From Methylotenera sp. (GTDB lineage: Bacteria > Pseudomonadota > Gammaproteobacteria > Burkholderiales > Methylophilaceae), in contig DAIDAH010000083.1 of NCBI GenBank assembly GCA_027310735.1, forward strand, positions 1-10,871: a stretch of DNA of 10,871 nt, in the 5' to 3' direction. Below are positions 5,876 through 10,871 of this stretch, piece by piece (position 1 is the stretch's first letter; every line of letters starts with the position of its first letter). Under the pieces are notes generated by a model. The model saw only the letters and a list, made by a program, of their open reading frames with translations. It was not told where the DNA came from and did not search any database. Made by a program: the position numbers and the translations under genes.

Positions 5876-6084
5876 TGTTTTTCCTCCGCTTCGGCTGCCA
5901 GCCAGTCTTCCATTTCATGACCTGGCTCAAAACCTCGTGCTTCAGCTTTGAAATATGCGCACTCAGCAGTACGATAAAATTTTTCATTTTCTGACTCATA
6001 CGATGACATTTGGCTGCCACTCATACTAGTAGTCATTGGCGTTTGTTTTTTAACATTACCTTTGGGTTTATTTAATAGTTCCAT
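5860..6084 (-). CDS. DUF2934 family small protein (first gene of the array)
   Basis: A 74-residue protein. The first ~30 residues are polar and low complexity (MELLNKPKGNVKKQTPMTTSMSGSQMSSY). The rest, FYRTAECAYFKAEARGFEPGHEMEDWLAAEAEE, fits DUF2934 (I/R-x-x-A-x-x-x-x-x-A-x-x-x-G…D-W-L-x-A-E). AGGAGG lies 4 bases before the ATG at 6082-6084; an upstream in-frame start at 6126 is not supported by any ribosome-binding site. It opens the minus-strand stress array and overlaps the PAS gene by 16 bases. Its partner paralogue closes the array at 2821-3015. Function unknown. Confidence 0.75.
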   Translation of the reverse strand: MELLNKPKGNVKKQTPMTTSMSGSQMSSYESENEKFYRTAECAYFKAEARGFEPGHEMEDWLAAEAEEKQCVQH

Positions 6085-6184
6085 ACAACCTCCTGCAAGT
6101 TCGTAAGAAAATGGGCGGCGGTACAAATCTATAGGGGAAGATTTGGCAACTAACCGTTGATGGGGGGTCCCGCCGATACAATCA

Positions 6185-6213
6185 ATTTACTGGCTAAATT
6201 TAAAGCAGTAAAT
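6185..6213. repeat. Inverted repeat, stem of 10 with one bulge
   Basis: ATTTACTG (6185-6192) pairs perfectly with CAGTAAAT (6206-6213); two more pairs form if one G is bulged. The centre is AT-rich. It lies about 100 bases upstream of the first DUF2934 gene, so it could be an operator or a structure in an upstream transcript. Confidence 0.35.
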
Positions 6214-6222
6214 CAGTGCGAA

Positions 6223-6232
6223 CACTTAAGTG
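6223..6232. repeat. 10-base perfect palindrome
   Basis: CACTTAAGTG is a perfect palindrome located 9 bases beyond the previous inverted repeat. Size suits a dimeric regulator, but no second copy was seen in the window. Confidence 0.25.
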
Positions 6233-6289
6233 AATACCCTTATAGACAAGGTTAGTGGTAGGTTTGATAATTAAAAAATTTGAGAATAA

Positions 6290-6350
6290 AACAACTCACC
6301 ACGAAGGTATACCATCTGATGACGACTTAAACTTGCAGGTAAGAGTTGTT
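6290..6350. repeat. Spaced inverted repeat around a GGTATACC palindrome
   Basis: AACAACTC (6290-6297) and GAGTTGTT (6343-6350) are perfect 8-base complements 45 bases apart; ACC and GGT just inside them can also pair. The interior contains the 8-base palindrome GGTATACC (6306-6313). Not followed by a U-run, so not a typical terminator. Confidence 0.3.
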
Positions 6351-6406
6351 ATCAGACTCAGATTGTCTTTCAAAAAATGCTGCACTTTCTAGCATATCAA
6401 CATAGC

Positions 6407-6447
6407 GCTACCCCATGAGATAACCATGAGTTATTTCATGGGGTAGC
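6407..6447 (-). terminator. Long hairpin at the end of the tad locus
   Basis: GCTACCCCATGA (6407-6418) and TCATGGGGTAGC (6436-6447) form a perfect 12-base-pair stem. A second 5-base-pair stem, ATAAC/GTTAT (6420-6424 with 6430-6434), stacks inside around a 5-base loop, separated by one wobble or mismatched pair. It starts 14 bases after the stop of the last minus-strand gene (6462), as a terminator or mRNA 3'-end stabiliser would. No U-run follows on either strand, so intrinsic termination is uncertain. Confidence 0.55.
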
Positions 6448-6461
6448 TGCCAATATTGATA

Positions 6462-6692
6462 TTATTTTGCAGAACTTTCAGGCATTGATGGTGTTTCAGG
6501 TGCTGTAACACCTTTAGCCGTATCAATCTTTTTATTGAGTAGCAGTACTTCAGCTTGAGTCATATACATCAAGTCGCTACTTCTTGACAGCCCGACTAGC
6601 GCCAAAACCAAGGCTAACAAGGCTATTACAAATGTTACTGCAGTCCATAATCCCAATCTTTCAGGTTCAATTATGTGTTTTATTTCAGCCAT
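6462..6692 (-). CDS. Small single-pass membrane protein at the end of the tad locus
   Basis: A 76-residue protein I do not recognise. It has a short cytoplasmic-looking start (MAEIKHIIEPERLG), one strong transmembrane helix at about 14-36 (LWTAVTFVIALLALVLALVGL), a short polar helix (SSDLMYMTQAEVLLLNKKIDTAK) that could form a coiled coil, and a Pro/Ser-rich tail. The start at 6690-6692 is chosen because GGGAG lies 7 bases upstream; an in-frame ATG at 6749 has no such site. It follows the TadD gene by 70 bases on the same strand, so it may be an accessory Tad factor, but its position is the only evidence. Confidence 0.65.
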   Translation of the reverse strand: MAEIKHIIEPERLGLWTAVTFVIALLALVLALVGLSRSSDLMYMTQAEVLLLNKKIDTAKGVTAPETPSMPESSAK

Positions 6693-6762
6693 TTCATACT
6701 CCCTCTCATTAAAAAAATTACTACTACGTTGAAAAAACATGCTTACCAATCAACTGAAAAAA

Positions 6763-7953
6763 TCATGGTTCATTTGATGCAAGCCTAAAAGCTGGCCGCT
6801 TGATATCAAAGCTTGCTGTGCTAGTCACAATATCCTTACCAAGCACTAATCTCACGCCAATGTCAGCTCTCAGGTCATTGCGCAGAACTAGCTCTGGTGA
6901 TTCAGGTAAGCTCAGCTTCAAAATCTGTGCTTCAGATAAATAGCCTTCGCGATACTGAATTTGCGTCATGTGTATTTGAAAAGGTTTTTGATTTGTTAAC
7001 CTTATTGCCTGGTAACCCTGAGTACGCAGGAATTTGCCTACCTTAGCCGCCATGCCATTGATGCCGTTACCATTGGCAACCTCCACTTTTGTGATCGATA
7101 TAGGTTTACTATCAAGCACAGAGGTTGCTGGTATTGATGAAGGCTGGTGCTGCCGCTCATCCAACTCATATACATTTGGCGAAACTTGAACCAGTTTGAC
7201 GCGATGCTCAAAGTCAGCAACTTCCGTGACGGCAGAGGCTGGTCTTATAACGCCACGATCCTTAGGTAGAGTCAGCGTTTCTTGCTCTTCTTTTTGTATC
7301 GTATCAGCAGGTTTCACGGTAATGCCTGCAACATTAGTTAACGGTACAATTTGCGTAGATGCATTACTCATTGGTGTAGCTGACTGCTGATGCGTGCCGG
7401 CCACGTTGGCAGCTTCTGAAAATGACTGTACTGATTCTGGATTATTCCCTTTCTTTGCGTAAGCCAGCCCTAGATTATTTAGCGCACGCAGGTTGGTTGG
7501 ATCAAGCTCAGTGGCTTGCTCTAACGTTAAGACAGATTTTGTATATTGCCCTTGCAGGTAATAGGCATAACCAAGATTGTTATAAATATGAGCTGCCTTG
7601 GGAGCTTGTTTAATAGCCGCCTGAAAAGCCTCAATCGCTTCGCGGTATTTGCCTTGTCTTGAATACACCACGCCCAAGCCATTACGTGCTTCTACAAAGC
7701 CATCATCTGCCGCCAGCACTCTTTGATAGGCAGCAATAGCTAGTTCATAGCGGTTTTGTCCCTGATAATAACGCCCTATCTGGTACATTGAAGCTAGGCT
7801 GTCGTTACTAGTTCTGGTCGCCATCGGCGCAACCGACCATGATGCTGTATCGTGATTTACATTTTGGTTCAGGCTGACAGGCTTATTCGTTGCGCATGCG
7901 CTCAACAGTGCAAAACAACATGCGGCTGGTAAAATTTTGAGTCTGGTATTCAT
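6763..7953 (-). CDS. tadD: TadD-type TPR lipoprotein with C-terminal LytR_C domain
   Basis: A 396-residue protein with a signal peptide ending in the lipobox L-L-S-A-C (Cys20), so it is probably an outer-membrane lipoprotein. Tetratricopeptide repeats fill about 55-186 (for example IYNNLGYAYYLQGQYTKSVLTLEQATELDP and LRALNNLGLAYAKKGNNPESVQSF). A low-complexity linker follows (187-284). The segment at about 286-372, KVEVANGNGINGMAAKVGKFLRTQGY…ADIGVRLVLG, matches the LytR C-terminal domain. TadD is needed for Flp pilus secretion, probably as a pilotin-like factor for the secretin. The ATG at 7951-7953 follows GGAGGTG at good spacing. It lies 30 bases after tadC, confirming the tad context. The LytR_C extension makes it longer than the short TadD of Aggregatibacter. 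Confidence 0.85.
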   Translation of the reverse strand: MNTRLKILPAACCFALLSACATNKPVSLNQNVNHDTASWSVAPMATRTSNDSLASMYQIGRYYQGQNRYELAIAAYQRVLAADDGFVEARNGLGVVYSRQGKYREAIEAFQAAIKQAPKAAHIYNNLGYAYYLQGQYTKSVLTLEQATELDPTNLRALNNLGLAYAKKGNNPESVQSFSEAANVAGTHQQSATPMSNASTQIVPLTNVAGITVKPADTIQKEEQETLTLPKDRGVIRPASAVTEVADFEHRVKLVQVSPNVYELDERQHQPSSIPATSVLDSKPISITKVEVANGNGINGMAAKVGKFLRTQGYQAIRLTNQKPFQIHMTQIQYREGYLSEAQILKLSLPESPELVLRNDLRADIGVRLVLGKDIVTSTASFDIKRPAFRLASNEP

Positions 7954-7983
7954 TATCCACCTCCAATCAAATGACGCTTTTCA

Positions 7984-8934
7984 CTATCTTGATAATGCTG
8001 GTAGTAGAACGTGATGTATGCTGATGAATGCTGGCCCTAACAACACCAACAACATCGACGGAAAAATAAAGAAAATAAGAGGAAACAGCAGTTTCACGGC
8101 GATTTTTGCGGCAACCTCTTCTGCGAGCAGTCTGCGTTTTGTACGTAAGTTGTCGGCATGTACACGCAGAGAGTCTGCGACGCTGGTGCCAAACCGGTCT
8201 GATTGCACCAGCATTGCAACCAGCGTATCAATATCCTCAACACCGGTTCTTAGTGCAAGATTACGTAGCGCCCTTTCACGTGAGCTACCCGCACGCAGTT
8301 CAAGATTGATCAAATGTAGTTCTTCACCCAGTATCGGGCTACGTACGTGCATTTCCTCGCCAACTCTGGCAAGCGCCGCATCCAAACCAAGACCAGCTTC
8401 CACGCAGACAATAATCAAATCCATGGCATCTGGAAAACTCTCGAAAATTTCACGTTTTCGATAAGCGATACGTCTTGCTAAAAATATATTAGGCAAAAAG
8501 TAGCCAAGTGCAGCCAAACCTAACATCATGAACAAGAATGAATTAGGTTTGAACGTTGCACCTGAGATAATTACATAAAGTGCAAACAAACCAGGTAATG
8601 CAAAAGTTAGTAAGGTTTTAGCAACAAAAAACAGCACTGGTGCGCTATCACTACGGTAGCCTGCATTCATAAAACGAATCCGTAATTGTGACTTTTCCCA
8701 GCCTTCCTTAGGCAATGAAAGCTTTGCAATTGGGCTAGTGAGATTAATAACACGACGCACCCATGCAGGCTCTTCTGTACTTTGCAAACCTTTGTCTACA
8801 CTGTCACCTTGCTTGATTAATTGCAATCTGGACTGTAGCGGATGTGGTGCTATCTGAGTCAGTATCAACAACGCCACCACAAATACTGTGAAGAAAATCA
8901 ACCCCAAATAAATCATCTGTATCGTGTTCATCAT
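7984..8934 (-). CDS. tadC: Tad pilus assembly inner-membrane platform protein TadC
   Basis: A 316-residue polytopic membrane protein of the type II secretion F (GspF) superfamily. Membrane segments are at about 7-27, 98-123, 132-152 and 279-302. The cytoplasmic T2SSF domain runs about 165-275, with FPDAMDLIIVCVEAGLGLDAALARVGEEM, GVEDIDTLVAMLVQSDRFGTSVADSL and RRLLAEEVAAKIAVKLLFPLIFFIFPS, which is the TadC-type signature. With TadB it forms the platform on which TadA works. The start codon (8932-8934) is followed at once by a second ATG; only a weak GCGAG precedes them. It lies 22 bases after tadB and 30 before tadD. Confidence 0.93.
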   Translation of the reverse strand: MMNTIQMIYLGLIFFTVFVVALLILTQIAPHPLQSRLQLIKQGDSVDKGLQSTEEPAWVRRVINLTSPIAKLSLPKEGWEKSQLRIRFMNAGYRSDSAPVLFFVAKTLLTFALPGLFALYVIISGATFKPNSFLFMMLGLAALGYFLPNIFLARRIAYRKREIFESFPDAMDLIIVCVEAGLGLDAALARVGEEMHVRSPILGEELHLINLELRAGSSRERALRNLALRTGVEDIDTLVAMLVQSDRFGTSVADSLRVHADNLRTKRRLLAEEVAAKIAVKLLFPLIFFIFPSMLLVLLGPAFISIHHVLLPALSR

Positions 8935-8956
8935 GTTCTCGCTTTTTTAATCATGT

Positions 8957-9928
8957 TTAGACACGGATTTTAATAATTCGCCACATCGTAAATATGCCGA
9001 TAATCATCATGCACAAGGCAATACCAACCATTTTCAAGCCTATTGGGTCTGTCCAAAGGACGCCTAAAAACTTTGGGTTTATCAATTGCAATACAAAAGC
9101 TAAGGCAAATGGCAGCAAGGTTAATATCCATGCGGATAAGCGACCTTCTGCTGACAATACACGTACCGTGCCAAGTAGCTTTAAACGTGCTCTGATTAAT
9201 GAAGTGATGTTGCCAAGCAGTTCAGCCAAATTACCACCAGTTTCACGTTGAATTAGTACTGCAATCACAAAGTAGCTCAAGTCGGTACTAGGTACTCGTA
9301 TTGCAAGGTTGGTCAATGCCTCCTGCACAGAAATCCCGTAATTGACTTCATCAAATACAATGCGAAACTCTGAGGCTATAGGATCAGGCATTTCACTACC
9401 CACCATCTGCAATGCACTAGGAAAAGCATGCCCTGCTTTCATTGCTCGCCCCATCAGATCAAGCGCATCTGGTAACTGCCTTTCAATCACTATCATTCGA
9501 TTGTGTTTGGCACTTTGCATATAAAGGAATGGTAAAAAGCTGGAAACCACGGCTATTGCAAAAACAGTGAATAGTGGAAGGCCAAGCATAAACGCCAGCG
9601 CCCCACCGACAATAGCCGAGAGTAAAGTCAAACCAATAAAACCGGCCACGCTTAAATTTGACCCTGATTGCAGTAGTAATCTATCAAGTTGGTGAATGCG
9701 TGGAATCTGTAACAGAAACTTTTCCATGCCCGGCGATTTTGCAAGGAGCCTCTGTTTTACCAATGATGCATTTTGATTGCCAGCGCCAGCAGACATAGCC
9801 TGCAAGCGACGTTCTATGCGCTTCGCATCAGCACCTCTATAGGCATTCCATGCCATATACATACCCTCTAGCATAAGCACTACCGCTAGAAAACCAAGCA
9901 CTACAAATAAATAAAATAGATAGTCCAT
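8957..9928 (-). CDS. tadB: Tad pilus assembly inner-membrane platform protein TadB
   Basis: A 323-residue polytopic membrane protein of the GspF superfamily. An N-terminal helix spans about 3-25, a hairpin of helices about 94-137, and C-terminal helices about 264-283 and 297-317. The T2SSF domain is about 150-265, with LPDALDLMGRAMKAGHAFPSALQMVGSEMPDPI and the TadB-typical STDLSYFVIAVLIQRETGGNLAELLGNI followed by R-x-R-L-K. It partners TadC and the TadA ATPase in Flp pilin assembly. The ATG at 9926-9928 follows GGGGG about 5 bases upstream and lies only 9 bases after the tadA stop, so expression is probably coupled. Confidence 0.93.
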   Translation of the reverse strand: MDYLFYLFVVLGFLAVVLMLEGMYMAWNAYRGADAKRIERRLQAMSAGAGNQNASLVKQRLLAKSPGMEKFLLQIPRIHQLDRLLLQSGSNLSVAGFIGLTLLSAIVGGALAFMLGLPLFTVFAIAVVSSFLPFLYMQSAKHNRMIVIERQLPDALDLMGRAMKAGHAFPSALQMVGSEMPDPIASEFRIVFDEVNYGISVQEALTNLAIRVPSTDLSYFVIAVLIQRETGGNLAELLGNITSLIRARLKLLGTVRVLSAEGRLSAWILTLLPFALAFVLQLINPKFLGVLWTDPIGLKMVGIALCMMIIGIFTMWRIIKIRV

Positions 9929-9937
9929 ATCAACCCC

Positions 9938-10871
9938 CTATTCATATATTTGCGTTGGGTCAAATATATCATCAGGTACCTCAATGCCATGTACACGTAG
10001 GCGATCAATAAATCTTGGGCGTATACCTGTTGCCCTGAAATGACCGCGTACAGTTCCGTCTGCTGCGACGCCTGTTTGTTCGTAGGTGAAAATATCCTGC
10101 ATGGTGATGATGTCGCCCTCCATGCCTGTGATTTCTTCAATATGTGTGACCTTGCGCTTACCATCGCTTAATCTTGATATATGCACCACGACGGATAAAG
10201 CAGCACTGATTTGTTCTCGCATGGCCTTGGGTGGCAGGTTGAATCCAGCCATGCCGATCATATTCTCCAAGCGCGTTAAGGCATCGCGCGGTGTGTTGGC
10301 ATGCACTGTTGCCATAGAGCCTTCATGTCCGGTATTCATGGCCTGTAGCATATCTACCACTTCCGCACCACGTACCTCGCCGACGATGATGCGGTCTGGG
10401 CGCATACGCAAACTGTTTCTAACCAGCATGCGCGGTGTTACTTCACCTTTGCCTTCAATATTAGGTGGGCGAATTTCAAGCCGAACTACATGTGGTTGCT
10501 GCAATTGCAGTTCAGCAGCATCTTCAATGGTGATTACCCGCTCATCTGCATGAATACTGCTGGATAGAATGTTGAGTAAAGTGGTTTTACCTGTACCAGT
10601 ACCGCCAGAAATAAGAATATTGACTTTAGCTTTAACCAAGCCTTCAAGAATTTCTGCCATAGCTGGCGTCAAACTTTTAAACTGGATGAAGTCCTTCATC
10701 AGCAATGGGCTTAATGCAAAGCGGCGAATAGAAAGAATCGCACCATCCACAGCTAGAGGAGGAATAATGGCATTAACACGCGAGCCATCAGGTAGCCGCG
10801 CGTCGACCATCGGGCTGGACTCATCAACACGGCGCCCGACGCCTGATACAATTTTGTCAATGATCTTGAGT
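9938..10871 (-). CDS. tadA: Tad/CpaF-type secretion ATPase (5' end outside window)
   Basis: The frame stays open to the right edge, and residues before the internal ATG at 10810 (IIDKIVSGVGRRVDESSP) are conserved CpaF sequence, so the gene continues beyond the window. About 310 C-terminal residues are visible. In visible numbering: MVDARLPDGSRVNAIIPPLA at 21-40; Walker A G-G-T-G-T-G-K-T-T at 89-97; Asp box VITIEDAAEL at 112-121; Walker B RPDRIIVGEVRGAE at 157-170; His box GHEGSMATVHANTPRDAL at 181-198. All ATPase motifs are intact. The hexameric cytoplasmic ATPase powers Flp pilus assembly and, in some species, retraction. cpaF is an equal synonym. It leads the visible part of the tad operon. 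Confidence 0.95.
   Translation of the reverse strand, partial: LKIIDKIVSGVGRRVDESSPMVDARLPDGSRVNAIIPPLAVDGAILSIRRFALSPLLMKDFIQFKSLTPAMAEILEGLVKAKVNILISGGTGTGKTTLLNILSSSIHADERVITIEDAAELQLQQPHVVRLEIRPPNIEGKGEVTPRMLVRNSLRMRPDRIIVGEVRGAEVVDMLQAMNTGHEGSMATVHANTPRDALTRLENMIGMAGFNLPPKAMREQISAALSVVVHISRLSDGKRKVTHIEEITGMEGDIITMQDIFTYEQTGVAADGTVRGHFRATGIRPRFIDRLRVHGIEVPDDIFDPTQIYE

Larger units (their letters stand above)
6085..6461. other. 377-base intergenic spacer between the stress array and the tad locus
   Basis: No credible coding frame, tRNA or FNR box was found here. It should contain the promoter of the minus-strand array starting at 6084, but no convincing -35/-10 pair could be chosen. A G/C-rich patch (6161-6174) sits amid otherwise AT-rich sequence. 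Four inverted-repeat structures are listed separately. A small RNA is possible but unsupported beyond these structures. Confidence 0.5.

Noticed and set aside
5817..6020. Minus-strand frame of 67 codons across the DUF2934/PAS junction
   Set aside because: It is out of frame with both recognised genes, which overlap and have good ribosome-binding sites; nothing supports a third protein.
6261..6280. TTGAT-AATT-AAAAA as an FNR box for the stress array
   Set aside because: The right half matches only 3 of 5 bases, and the region is AT-rich enough for this by chance.
8018..8464. Open plus-strand frame of 148 codons
   Set aside because: It lies entirely antisense to tadC, whose protein shows clear family motifs; the translation is Ser/Arg-rich and has no recognisable domain.
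10086..10553. Open plus-strand frame of 155 codons
   Set aside because: It is antisense to the conserved ATPase core of tadA and its translation resembles no family.

Overview
The window (about 43% GC by eye) looks like chromosomal DNA of a Gram-negative, facultatively respiring proteobacterium. The gene families, the FNR-type regulator and the base composition best fit a low-GC betaproteobacterium, for example the Methylophilaceae/Nitrosomonadales. This placement is inference from gene content only. No rRNA, tRNA, CRISPR array, insertion sequence or phage gene was seen.

Left block (1-2735). It holds the 3' end of an erythromycin-esterase-family gene, a serine alpha/beta hydrolase, a convergent and truncated acetate-kinase-like gene, and a full FNR-type regulator. 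The regulator has four cluster cysteines and the E-x-x-S-R recognition helix. Two near-perfect FNR boxes (TTGAY-N4-RTCAA) are visible. One lies just ahead of the hydrolase; the other lies ahead of the regulator gene, between it and the acetate-kinase-like gene. The regulator gene also has an 11-codon upstream reading frame whose stop overlaps its ATG.

Middle block (2821-6084, all minus strand, read right to left). Order: DUF2934 protein, lone PAS-domain protein, Hsp20, a membrane-anchored or secreted carboxypeptidase-regulatory-like protein, a PyrR-like phosphoribosyltransferase, a second phosphoribosyltransferase, and another DUF2934 protein. Spacing is tight, with one overlap and one ribosome-binding site that overlaps a stop codon, so this could be one stress operon. 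Erythromycin esterase, PRTase, alpha/beta hydrolase and Hsp20 are also grouped in the mycobacterial DosR (hypoxia/dormancy) regulon. The left and middle blocks may therefore form an FNR-controlled low-oxygen survival island.

Spacer (6085-6461). No credible gene is present. It contains several inverted repeats, including a long hairpin (6407-6447) just after the last gene of the right block.

Right block (6462-10871, minus strand). This is the distal part of a Tad/Flp pilus locus: tadA/cpaF ATPase (5' end outside the window), tadB, tadC, a TadD-type TPR lipoprotein with a C-terminal LytR_C domain, and a small single-pass membrane protein of unknown role. TadA powers the inner-membrane TadB/TadC platform that assembles Flp pili for surface attachment; TadD is the outer-membrane-associated lipoprotein.
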